Shown here in pieces: positions 14,413 through 22,300 of a DNA stretch of 33,232 nt; position 1 is the first letter of the stretch; each line of letters begins with the position of its first letter. The stretch spans positions 1-33,232 of the forward strand of contig DASWHK010000060.1 in assembly GCA_036398215.1 (NCBI GenBank), written 5' to 3'. The translations under genes were made by a program, and so were the position numbers. The notes beneath the pieces are model-generated. The model was given only the letters and a program-made list of their open reading frames with translations, did no database searches and was not told the origin of the DNA. This stretch comes from DASWHK01 sp036398215. Its GTDB lineage: Bacteria > Acidobacteriota > UBA890.

Positions 14413-15461
14413 AGACCCAGCAGCTCGCGGATCGCCGCCTCGACGGCCTCCCAGGCCGCGGACGCCGGCCAGACGACCTCGTAGTGGCCGGCGTCCGGGA
14501 CGAAGATGGTGTGGGAGTTATCGCCCGCGGACTGCGACTCGTAGTTGTAGGGGCTGACCTGCTCGCGCGGGACGATCTCGTCGTTGCGGCCGGTGATGTG
14601 GCGCTGGGCGACGTTCAGCGGCAGCATCTGGAACGGCGAGCCGGCCCGGTAACGATCGGGGACCTCGCGGGGGCCGCCGCCCATCAGCAGGTCAACCGTG
14701 CCCTCGCCGCAGGTGGGCGGATCCATCTCCCGGTAGCGGCGCAGCTCGGGGATGCCGGCGAGGCTGACGACCCCGACGATCAGCAGCGGATCGGCGGCGT
14801 ACAGCTCGCTGGAGGTCGGGATGCGCGGCCTGCCCGCCGCCCACAGCGCCAGGTGGCCGCCGGCTGAGTGCCCTACGGTGATCACCCGCTCCAGGTCGAG
14901 CGGATACTCGCCGGCCAGCACGCGGAGGTGGTCGACGCCGCGGGCGACGTCGAGAAAGGTGTTCGGCCAGCCGCCCCCCTCGACGTCGGCGGGGCGGTAC
15001 TCGATGTTCCAGGTGGCAACGCCCATCTCGGTGATCGCCACGGCAACGCGGTCGAAGTACTGCAGGTCGGCGATGTCCAGCCAGCAACCGCCGTGGATCA
15101 GGATGGCCACCGGGTGCGGCCCCTCGCCGACCGGCAGCCGCAGGTCGCCGAAGTTCGCCGGGTCGTCGCCGAAGCGGACCCGGGCGTCGGCCGGGAGCGG
15201 CTCGCCCGACAGGATGTCTTGCACAGTGATCGGTTGCTGCTGGGCAGGCGCCACGACGCTCAGCGGCAGCGCGGGAGCGACGGCGATGGGCTGCCCGGAA
15301 GAGACGTCCTGGCTCGTGATCGGCCGCTGCCGAGCGAGTGCCGCCGCGGAGGCCGGCGCTATGCCGGCGCCGAGACCCGTTGCCCCGACCAGCGCCACCG
15401 CAGCGGCAGCCGTAATCATCGCCGCGGCAACGGTCCGTCGGGTTGTGCTTGCGTCGCTCAT
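14409..15461 (-). CDS. exported alpha/beta hydrolase (BD-FAE/esterase-like)
   Basis: 350 residues from ATG 15461, overlapping the MBL stop as ATGA; the frame upstream is a shadow of the MBL gene. An N-terminal RR then hydrophobic stretch (TTRRTVAAAMITAAAAVALV) is a Sec or Tat signal. The oxyanion motif is HGGCW (123-127), the nucleophile S199 is in GHSAGG, and D294 (GRNDEIVP) and H326 (DAGHYEVV) complete the triad. Homologues have one segment of the type PITVQDILSGEPLPADAR before the domain; here a second, partly matching copy (QRPITSQDVSSGQ, 46-58, versus QQPITVQDILSGE, 76-88) precedes it with a 30-residue period. Probably an esterase or peptidase on an unknown periplasmic substrate. Confidence 0.88.
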   Translation of the reverse strand: MSDASTTRRTVAAAMITAAAAVALVGATGLGAGIAPASAAALARQRPITSQDVSSGQPIAVAPALPLSVVAPAQQQPITVQDILSGEPLPADARVRFGDDPANFGDLRLPVGEGPHPVAILIHGGCWLDIADLQYFDRVAVAITEMGVATWNIEYRPADVEGGGWPNTFLDVARGVDHLRVLAGEYPLDLERVITVGHSAGGHLALWAAGRPRIPTSSELYAADPLLIVGVVSLAGIPELRRYREMDPPTCGEGTVDLLMGGGPREVPDRYRAGSPFQMLPLNVAQRHITGRNDEIVPREQVSPYNYESQSAGDNSHTIFVPDAGHYEVVWPASAAWEAVEAAIRELLGL

Positions 15462-16870
15462 CTCGGTCTCAACTCCCGCAAGCGGGCGATGGCCCGCTCG
15501 CGCATGGTGGTCTCGTGGGTGTGCTCCTGGGAAACGACGTACTCGTAGTGCTCGATCGCGATGTTGGGTTGATCGGTGCTCTCGTACAGCTCGCCGAGCA
15601 GCATATGGACGCGGGCCCGGTCCGTCCAGTCTGCCAGCGGCGCCCGCGCCAGCGCGTGATCGAGCGTCTCGATGGCATCGGCGGTCTGTCCGAGCATGGC
15701 CAGGGCGCGCCCCGCGCCATAGCCGAACTTGAGGACGCCGGGCGCCAGGTCCATGGCGGTCTCGTAGTGGAACAGCCCCTCCCAGAGCGACTCCTCGGCC
15801 TGCGCGGCGTCGGCGAGGGTCTCGGCGTCGGCCAGCATGCCGGCGCCCTCGTCGGCCTCGATCCAGGCATCGTGCATCGAATCGGGCCAGGGCTCCACGT
15901 CGGGCGAGTGCTGCAGGACGAGGATCCGCGGGTCGCCGGCGAGGGGCGCCGAGAGGTCGAGCTCGACCGCCCCACCGCGGCCGGAAGTCACCGCGCCGGC
16001 TGCCCCGGCCGTCACGGCGCCGGCCTCCGCCGCGCCGGCGCCGGCCGTCACCAAGCCGACGCCCGCCGCGCTGTCGCCCGCCGTCGCCCTGGCAGCGAGC
16101 TCGATGGCGTTGCTGTCCCAATAGACCGGCTGGTGGCCGGCCATGTCGTCCCCCACCGGCCGCATGCCGGCAGGGAGCTCGGTGATGTCGGAGTGGCGGT
16201 AGTGCATCGGGATCAGCACCTTGGGAGCGAGCTGCTCGCGCAGCAACGCCAGCATGCCGGCGCCGGCGGCGCCGAAGGAGCTGGCGTGGAGGAACACGAC
16301 GTCGACCGGCCCGATGGCCTCGAGGTCGAGCTCGTTGAGCGGCCGGCTGTCGCCGGTGTGGGCGAGGCGCAGGCCGCCGGTCTCCAGCACCCAGACTGTG
16401 TTGTAAGGAGTCTCTCCGCGCTCGTGAAAGCGGCGCTCGCCGACGTGCTCGGTGGCGACGCCGCGCATCGTCACATCGCCGATTCGATACTCGCCCGGCC
16501 GCCGCAGGACCGTCGTGTCGTGAGGGAAGTAGTAGGTGGCGTCGTGGTCGTAGTGCGGGTGGCTCACCAGCACGGCATCGGCCTCGATGCCCCGCGGGAA
16601 CCCGTAACCCAGCCAGATGTTGCCGTTGAACGGGTCGATGACGATGCGCGTGCCGCCTGGCGACTCGATCAGAAAGCTGGCATGGGCGACGTACTCGATG
16701 CGCACCGCCGCCGCCGCCGTGGCGGTCGCGGTCGACAACGAGCCCTGACTCGCGGTGGCCGCAACAACCGCCAGAGCGACGACGCACACGCAGGGGAGCG
16801 CGCCGGCCACTGTCAGGCCCAGAGTGACTCTACGTGCGCGCTCCATACAGGAGTTCATACCCGCTCGCAC
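15458..16870 (-). CDS. exported MBL-fold (UlaG-like) hydrolase with C-terminal TPR region
   Basis: 470 residues from GTG 16870; ATGs at 16858 or 16846 are also possible. A long hydrophobic signal or anchor (about residues 15-40) comes first. The metallo-beta-lactamase fold spans about 55-320, with the metal motif H104-P-H106-Y-D108-H109 and later HTGDSR and IPMHYRH. It resembles the UlaG/lactonase branch. It is interrupted at about 261-300 by a low-complexity Ala/Gly/Val/Thr stretch made of VTAGA-like units. From about 340 on, helical repeats (VLKFGYGAGRALAMLGQTAD, ARVHMLLGELYESTDQPNIA) are TPR-like. It is first in the operon of exported proteins, and its stop overlaps the hydrolase start. 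The 181-base region upstream holds no recognisable gene, and probably the operon promoter, which I cannot place. Confidence 0.85.
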   Translation of the reverse strand: MRAGMNSCMERARRVTLGLTVAGALPCVCVVALAVVAATASQGSLSTATATAAAAVRIEYVAHASFLIESPGGTRIVIDPFNGNIWLGYGFPRGIEADAVLVSHPHYDHDATYYFPHDTTVLRRPGEYRIGDVTMRGVATEHVGERRFHERGETPYNTVWVLETGGLRLAHTGDSRPLNELDLEAIGPVDVVFLHASSFGAAGAGMLALLREQLAPKVLIPMHYRHSDITELPAGMRPVGDDMAGHQPVYWDSNAIELAARATAGDSAAGVGLVTAGAGAAEAGAVTAGAAGAVTSGRGGAVELDLSAPLAGDPRILVLQHSPDVEPWPDSMHDAWIEADEGAGMLADAETLADAAQAEESLWEGLFHYETAMDLAPGVLKFGYGAGRALAMLGQTADAIETLDHALARAPLADWTDRARVHMLLGELYESTDQPNIAIEHYEYVVSQEHTHETTMRERAIARLRELRPR

Positions 16871-17051
16871 CGCCGGTTACAACCGCGCACGTCGGCGCAC
16901 CTCGCTGAGCCTCTGATTGCCAACGAGGTCTCGCTGAGGGAGGTCGTTTCCATGCGAAACCCAGACCGGGGAGCCGGCCACGCCGGCGACGGTCTTCACC
17001 GTCGATGTGGCAATCAGCAACAGCGCCGCTCCGGCGAGTGTCGGACGGTTT

Positions 17052-17693
17052 TCAGCGGAGGAAGTACCCAAGGGCTCGCGCCGCGTTCCGAAGCACCGTG
17101 AGCAACGCCGGGTCGGCGAGGGCGCGATGGAACGCCGGCGCGGGCGGCAGTACCTCCGCCGCCTCGGCGCGGTCGTTCAACGCCACGGCCGGTTCGTTGG
17201 CGTGCATCGAGGAAGGGTAGATGAGGCCCTGCGCCCGGCTATAGACCTCGTAGTAGCCTCGCGCCCAGCGCCGCGACACCGAGCGCGGACCGGTCATGAG
17301 CCCCATCGACGCACCGCTCTGTGTCGGGAACCGACCGGTGAGGTCCAGAAGCCGCACGGCCTTGGCGATCTCGAACGCCACCAGCCACGGTTGCTTGTGG
17401 TCGCGGTTGATGACGCGCGTCGCCTGATAGGCCTCTGCCAGGCAGGTCAAAGGTTGGCGGGCGGCATAGAGCACGCTTCGCTCCTGCAGCGCCGGATTCC
17501 CTTTCGCATCGGGCAGGTGGTGATCGAAGCGCCCGTCGAGGGGACCGACATGTCGGGATTCCGACCAGCGCGTCGGGTGTCGCCCGCCTCGGAAATAGAC
17601 GCGCCAGAGCCGCGTGCCGGCCCTCAGCTCTTGGAAGGTCGGTTCTAGCAGGCGCAGCGTCTCGAGCGACGGCTCGCGCGGCACCTTCACCAT
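17052..17693 (-). CDS. RES-domain toxin (NAD+-degrading type)
   Basis: 213 residues. The RES fold is recognised from R31 in TRLWRVYFRGG, the YAARQPLTCLAEAY block with E87, and S161-S162 in GLIYPSSMHA. These match the conserved Arg, Glu and Ser that name the family. Known RES toxins consume NAD+ by phosphorolysis or hydrolysis and stop growth. The gene follows its presumed antitoxin by only 4 bases, the normal RES-Xre order. Codons are somewhat less GC-biased than in the neighbouring operons, consistent with an acquired module. Enzyme type (phosphorylase or glycohydrolase) cannot be told from sequence. Confidence 0.88.
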   Translation of the reverse strand: MVKVPREPSLETLRLLEPTFQELRAGTRLWRVYFRGGRHPTRWSESRHVGPLDGRFDHHLPDAKGNPALQERSVLYAARQPLTCLAEAYQATRVINRDHKQPWLVAFEIAKAVRLLDLTGRFPTQSGASMGLMTGPRSVSRRWARGYYEVYSRAQGLIYPSSMHANEPAVALNDRAEAAEVLPPAPAFHRALADPALLTVLRNAARALGYFLR

Positions 17694-17697
17694 GCCG

Positions 17698-18285
17698 TCA
17701 CAATTCGCGCGCGATGGGCACGAGCCTGTCCGCCGGCAAGCCGCGCTTCAGCCAGGCGAGGGGACTCAGGAGCTCGCCGTCCGACGTTTCGAGCTCGGGG
17801 TCCGGCGTCGTGTACCAGCGCAGGACCGCCACCGCGTCGAGCCCCCGGTCAATGACCGCATTGACCACGCCGATGTTTGGGACCAACTTCTTGCGCCCGA
17901 GCTGAAACGCCGGGATCCGCCAACGGCCATCGATCTGCACGGCGTGCAGTGTCCCGTCCCCAATCAACTGACGGATCCGCACGCTGTGGACGCCGAGCCG
18001 TTTGGCGGCGGCCAATGTCGAGAGACTGGTCTCCAGGATCGCCGCGAACTCGGTCGCGTATTCGCCCATCGGATCTGGCAGATCGGCGTGCTCATGCGTG
18101 TCGGCGCCCGAGGCTTCGAGCACCTCCAGCTCGGCGGCCGTGATCTCCCGTGCCGATTCTGAATAGACGCTCGGGCGCATCGATCGGATCGCCTGAGCCA
18201 TGGCCTTGTTCAGCGTCGCCGGGGCCTCCGCCTTGAGGCCGTGCAGCTGAAAGAAGTACTGCTCGTCTCGCGCCGTCTTGCCCAT
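17698..18285 (-). CDS. antitoxin of the RES module: excisionase-type HTH with ParS/MbcA-like C-terminus
   Basis: 195 residues from the ATG at 18285. This start is chosen because AGGAG lies 10 bases upstream (18300-18296); the open frame to 18465 is not supported. An HTH of excisionase/MerR type occupies about 90-126 (TLAAAKRLGVHSVRIRQLIG, then DGRWRIPAFQLG). The last 60 residues (LVPNIGVVNAVIDRGLDAVA, then TTPDPELE and SPLAWLKRG) resemble the toxin-binding half of ParS/MbcA-type antitoxins, in which a Leu/Pro/Trp segment caps the RES active site. So it should bind both the operator and the RES toxin. That pairing is inferred from position and from known RES-Xre systems; the swap of the usual Xre helix set for an excisionase-like HTH is worth noting. 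Confidence 0.78.
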   Translation of the reverse strand: MGKTARDEQYFFQLHGLKAEAPATLNKAMAQAIRSMRPSVYSESAREITAAELEVLEASGADTHEHADLPDPMGEYATEFAAILETSLSTLAAAKRLGVHSVRIRQLIGDGTLHAVQIDGRWRIPAFQLGRKKLVPNIGVVNAVIDRGLDAVAVLRWYTTPDPELETSDGELLSPLAWLKRGLPADRLVPIAREL

Positions 18286-18295
18286 GACCTTTCGA

Positions 18296-18300
18296 CTCCT
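18296..18300 (-). promoter_or_regulatory. ribosome-binding site deciding the RES antitoxin start
   Basis: AGGAG on the minus strand, 10 bases before the ATG at 18285. It favours the 195-residue product over the 60-codon longer open frame. Confidence 0.55.
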
Positions 18301-18319
18301 TATCTCATAAGCAAGCGAA

Positions 18320-18348
18320 AGCATAGCATGGTTGACAAGCTCGGCCAA
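18320..18348 (-). promoter_or_regulatory. candidate promoter of the RES toxin-antitoxin operon
   Basis: Minus strand TTGGCC (18348-18343), 17-base spacer, TATGCT (18325-18320), ending 34 bases before the antitoxin start. The -10 box is identical to that of the divergent RelE promoter. Short GCAT repeats around the -10 (GCATAGCAT on the plus strand) could be part of an antitoxin operator. Confidence 0.45.
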
Positions 18349-18404
18349 GCGGAGATCACGTGCCAGGCACCCGGGGTTCCTGCGTACGAAATGCGCAGGG
18401 GAGG

Positions 18405-18464
18405 GACGGCGTCGTTCTCCCTGATGAAGGCGATGACCTCCATCTCGGCGCCGCGGATTGAGCA
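18405..18464 (-). pseudogene. possible remnant of an IS91-type transposase C-terminus
   Basis: Twenty codons read CSIRGAEMEVIAFIRENDAV. The zinc-finger and tail of IS91-like transposases read CPRCG, then a few residues, then MRVIAFI. The match covers the GAEMEVIAFIRE core; one C-to-R change (TGC to CGC) would break the finger. No ends or flanking duplication are visible, so this is a decayed fragment at best. Confidence 0.4.
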
Positions 18465-18553
18465 TGCCGGCCCACGAACGCAGGACATCTGTGCGTTGGT
18501 GGCCATCTCATGTGATTCGAGAGGAATGCGTGTGTTAATTGCATAACGCTTGT

Positions 18554-18582
18554 TTGTTCTAGAAAATAATTAGCGATATGCT
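18554..18582 (+). promoter_or_regulatory. candidate promoter of the RelE/XRE operon
   Basis: TTGTTC (18554-18559), a 17-base AT-rich spacer and TATGCT (18577-18582). The start codon is 12 bases beyond the -10, so the transcript would be nearly leaderless; an AGGATA box (18584-18589) lies 5 bases before the GTG. Confidence 0.5.
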
Positions 18583-18594
18583 AGGATACAAACG

Positions 18595-18849
18595 GTGAAG
18601 CGACTCGTTTACAGCCGCGAGGCCCTGAGGGTCTTGCGAAGGATGCCGACCAACACGGCGAAACGAATCCGCGCCAAGATGCGACAGTACGCTGCGGCCC
18701 CTGCGGAGCTTGCGCGAAACGTCAGCGGGCTGAAGGGCGAGCCGGGCTACTACCGCCTCCGCGTTGGCGCTTGGCGCGTGGTGTTCCGCGAGGACGCTCG
18801 AACCGTCGCGGTCATCCGCATCGCGCCTCGCGGCCGAGCCTATGAGTGA
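18595..18849 (+). CDS. RelE/ParE-superfamily toxin (mRNA interferase-like)
   Basis: 84 residues from GTG 18595, with AGGATA just upstream. The RelE pattern is complete: an N-terminal strand (MKRLVYSREALRVLRRMP), helix, NVSGLKGEPGYYRLRVGAWR (about 43-62), then VVFRED and IAPRGRAYE at the end. The Arg-rich core and the late Arg/Tyr are the residues RelE toxins use to cut mRNA on the ribosome. The next gene, an XRE antitoxin, overlaps it by 8 bases. The toxin-first order is like HigBA. Activity is inferred from family. Confidence 0.9.
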   Translation: MKRLVYSREALRVLRRMPTNTAKRIRAKMRQYAAAPAELARNVSGLKGEPGYYRLRVGAWRVVFREDARTVAVIRIAPRGRAYE

Positions 18850-19234
18850 GAAGAACGCCATGAACGCCCAGATCATCACCACCCCTGCCGGCGAGCGCCT
18901 CGTGGTGCTCCCGGAGGCGAAGTATCAGGCCCTCGTCGAAGCCGTGACGGACGCCGCCGATGTGGCGGCCGTCCGCCGGTTCGAAGAGCGCCTCGCCGCG
19001 GGCGAGGAGGAGCTGTTGCCTGCGGAGATGGTGGATCGCATTCTCGACGGCGAGAATCCGATCCGGGTGTGGCGGGAGCATCGCGGCCTCACGGTGAAGG
19101 CGCTGGCCGAGCAGGCCGGCATTGCCTCCGCGTACCTGTCTCAGATCGAGACCGGGAAGCGCGACGGCACCGTGGCGACCGTCAAGAAGCTCGCGGACGT
19201 TCTGGGCGTGAGCATCGACGACCTGGTTGGTTGA
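18842..19234 (+). CDS. XRE-family antitoxin of the RelE module
   Basis: 130 residues from ATG 18842, overlapping the toxin stop; the ATG at 18860 (MNAQIITTPAGERLVVLPEA) matches homologue N-termini better and may be the real start. The N-terminal half is a toxin-wrapping segment (VLPEAKYQALVEAVTDAADV) and a Glu-rich helix. The C-terminal HTH starts at GENPIRVWREHRGLTVKALA and continues through AGIASAYLSQIETGKRDGTV to LADVLGVSIDDLV. It should neutralise the toxin and repress the operon from the promoter upstream. The longer open frame into the toxin gene is a shadow. Confidence 0.9.
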   Translation: MSEKNAMNAQIITTPAGERLVVLPEAKYQALVEAVTDAADVAAVRRFEERLAAGEEELLPAEMVDRILDGENPIRVWREHRGLTVKALAEQAGIASAYLSQIETGKRDGTVATVKKLADVLGVSIDDLVG

Positions 19235-19296
19235 AGGAGCTCCGCATCCTGCTCGTGGTGCCGCTGAAGGGGTCGACGGCGGGCCGCCGCGACCGG

Positions 19297-19362
19297 GCGC
19301 GCGTGGGTCGGCGACCCCACCCCAGCGGATGACGAGCCGCGAGTGAGCGCGCGTGGGTCGGC
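19297..19362. repeat. 16-base direct repeat downstream of the XRE antitoxin
   Basis: GCGCGCGTGGGTCGGC occurs at 19297-19312 and again, exactly, at 19347-19362. Both copies lie in the 154-base convergent gap between the antitoxin and ileS. Such a pair could be a duplicated end or scar of the acquired island; no function is shown. Confidence 0.6.
19302..19319. terminator. hairpin in the gap between the XRE antitoxin and ileS
   Basis: GTGGGTC, short loop, GACCCCAC forms a stem with one bulged C. It lies between convergent genes and could end transcripts, but there is no T tract. Confidence 0.35.
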
Positions 19363-19388
19363 CCCCTCCGAAGCATCGGCCTGCCCCG

Positions 19389-22300
19389 CTACTCCTTCGG
19401 GCGGCGGCGGAGGGCCAGGCGGATCGGCTCGCCCTCGATCGTGTGCTGGAAGGTGTGCTCCGGCGACCACCCCAGGCTCCCTTCCCAATCATCCGCGGCG
19501 GCGGGCGGGAAGACGCGTAGCCGCGACAGCGTCTCTCCTTCGACGAACTCGGCATTCGTGGTGAGTGCCGTGCTGGTGACCTCGCTGGCGACCGCAGCCC
19601 CGATCTCGATTCGCTGATCGACCTTCAGGTCGATCTCTTTGCGGTCTTTCTGAATGCGGTTCACGATGTCGCGGGCGATGCCCTCGAGGCGCAGCTCCTC
19701 GCTGATCTGGGTGTCGATCGAGACCACGAGCTTGCCGGACGCCGCCACCAGCTCGCCCTCGGCCGACGGCTCCATCTCGACGTGGACGTCCTCGGGCGCC
19801 AGCAGCACGCCGTCGACCTCGACGCTCTCGCCGAAGGCGAGGCGGCGGACCTTCTCGGGGTCGGTTTCCGGCAAGGCGGCCAGTGCGGCGGCCAGCGCCT
19901 TGACCTGCTTGCCGAGCCGCGGGCCGAGGCGCGGCATGTTGGGCTTCACGGTGGCCGCGGCCAGCTCGGTGGGATCGTCGAGGATGTCGAGCTCCTTGAT
20001 GTTCAGCTCGTCGAGGATCACGCCCTCGCCCGCCCTCAGCCACTCCCGCTGCCTGGCGTCGGTGGTCCCGACCCGCATCCGGGCGAGCGGCTGGCGGGTG
20101 CGGATGCGCGCCTTCTCGCGCAGGCTGCGGCCCAGCTCGCAGACGCCGCGGGTCAGGTCGATGCGGTGCTCGACCTCGTAATCCTTCGCCGACAACTGGC
20201 GGCGCGGCGGCACGTCTCGCAGGTGCACCGAGTCGACGGCCCGCGTCTCCGAAGTGACCCGCAGCAGCTCGTAGACGTGCTCGGCGATGAACGGCGTGAA
20301 CGGCGCCATCAGCTCGGTGAACTCGAGCAGGACCGTGTACAGGGTGGTGTAGGCGCAGAGCTTGTCGTCGGAGTGCTCGGCCTTCCAGAAGCGGCGGCGC
20401 GAGCGACGGATGTACCAGTTGGTGAGATCGTCGAGGAAGGCGAGCAGCGGGTCGACGACCCGATAGAGCTTGTAGGCCGTCATCTCCCGCTCGACGTGCT
20501 CCTTGAGCTCCTCGAGCTTGGCGCGCACCCAGACGTCGAGCTCGTGGGTCGGCTCGCGGCGCTCCTCGTCGAAATACCAGTCGGTCTCCGGGTCCCAGCC
20601 GTCGACGTGGGCGTAGGTCATCAAGAAGCTGACGCTGTTCCACCACGGCAGCAGGACGCGGCGCACCATCTCGCGGACGCCGGCCTCGGCGAAGCGCAGC
20701 TCCTCGGCGCGCAGCGCCGGCGAGTCCAGCATGTAGATCCTGATCGCGTCGGCGCCGTGCTGCTCGACCAGCTCGGTGGGCTCGGGGTAGTTCTGCAGCG
20801 ACTTCGACATCTTGCGGCCGTCCTCGGCCAGCAACAGGCCGTTGACGATGACGTTCTCGTAGGCCGGCTTGTCGAACAGCGCCGTCGACAGCACCAGCAG
20901 CGTGTAGAACCAGCCGCGCGTCTGATCCAGCGCCTCGGCGATGAAGTCGGCGGGGAAGCCCTGCTCGAACTGCTCCTTGTTCTCGAACGGGTAGTGGGCC
21001 TGCCCGTAGGGCATCGATCCCGACTCGAACCAGCAGTCGAGCACCTCGGGGATGCGGCGCAGCTCGCCCCTGCCGGTGGGCGAGGAGATCACGATCCGAT
21101 CGACGATGTGCTTGTGGAGGTTGTCGACCTTCTGTCCGGAGAGCTCTTCGAGCTCGGCCTTGGAGCCGACGCAGATTGTCTCGCCGGTCTCGGCGTTGCG
21201 CCAGATCGGCAGCGGGTTGCCCCAGTAGCGGTTGCGCGAGATGTTCCAGTCGCGGGCCCCCTCGAGCCAGTTACCCATCCGACCATCCTTGAGGTGGGCG
21301 GGGACCCAATTGATCTGCTGGTTGTTGGCCACCAGGCGGTCCTTGAACAACTCGACCCGCACGTACCAGGCGCTGATCGTCTTGTAGATCAGCGGCGTGT
21401 CGGAGCGGTAGCAGAACGGGTAGCTGTGCTCGTAGGTCTCGTGGCGGAGGATCAGCCCCCGCTCCTTGAGGTCGTGGATGATCTGCTTGTCGGCGTCCTT
21501 GACCATCACCCCGGCGTACGGCTCGATGAGGCTCGTGAACTTGCCTTCCTCGTCGACGGGATCGAACGGCTCGAGGCCGAACTGCTTGCCGAGCTGGAAG
21601 TCGTCTTCGCCGAAGGCCGGCGCCATGTGGACGACGCCGGTGCCGGTCTCGGCGGTGACGAAGTCGGCTGGCAGGATCGTGAAGGCGTTCTCCTCGCTCT
21701 CGGCGCGGTCGGCGGCGAACGGGAACAGCGGCCGGTAGCGGCGGCCGACGAGATCGCTGCCGGGCAGCTCGCCGAGAACGCGAATGCCCTCGCTATCCTG
21801 CCAGTACGACGCCAGCAGGTCGGCGTGCAGGACGTAGCGCTCGCCGGCAACGGCGCCCTCGTTGGTCCCGCCGGGCCCACCCTTAGCCGCGTCCGCGGGG
21901 TTCTCGCCGGCCGCCGCGCCCCCCGGGCGGCCGGCCTCGTCGCCCTTCCCGCCCTCGGCGACCTCGACGATCACGTAGGTCGCCGCCGGATCGACGGCGA
22001 GAGCGAGGTTCGAGGGCAGAGTCCAGGGGGTGGTCGTCCAGGCGAGGACGTAAACGTGCCGGTGTCGATAGCGGGCGTCATCGCCGCTGTCCGACCGAAC
22101 TCCTTGGCTCGCACCCGACCGCCCGTGTCCAGCGTCGGGCGGCGGCTCACCTTCGCCCGATGCCGGGCGCTTCACCAACGTATCGACCCAAGCCACGTCG
22201 TCCAGCTCGAACTTCACCGTGATCGACGGGTCCTGGACGTCCTTGTAGTTGAGGTTGGCCTCGAAGTTCGACAGCGGCGCGCCGATCCGCCACGAGTAGG

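Larger units (their letters stand above)
18286..18594. other. 309-base spacer between two divergent toxin-antitoxin modules
   Basis: The region holds a promoter for each module, a short transposase-like remnant on the minus strand, and a clearly AT-rich stretch (about 18530-18590) unlike the rest of the window. A loose inverted repeat GTTA-N6-TAAC lies at about 18534-18547, just ahead of the RelE promoter. I see no gene in it. Confidence 0.6.

Noticed and set aside
15462..16787. Upstream extension of the alpha/beta hydrolase frame into the MBL gene
   Set aside because: The added residues are Arg-rich shadow; the ATG at 15461 gives a proper signal peptide and an ATGA junction.
16877..17071. 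64-codon minus-strand frame between the RES gene and the MBL gene, with a short hydrophobic stretch
   Set aside because: TTG start inside the RES gene, no ribosome-binding site, no family match and mixed codon bias.
18286..18465. Longer start for the RES antitoxin
   Set aside because: The added 60 residues cover the promoter region and the transposase-like remnant; AGGAG supports the ATG at 18285.
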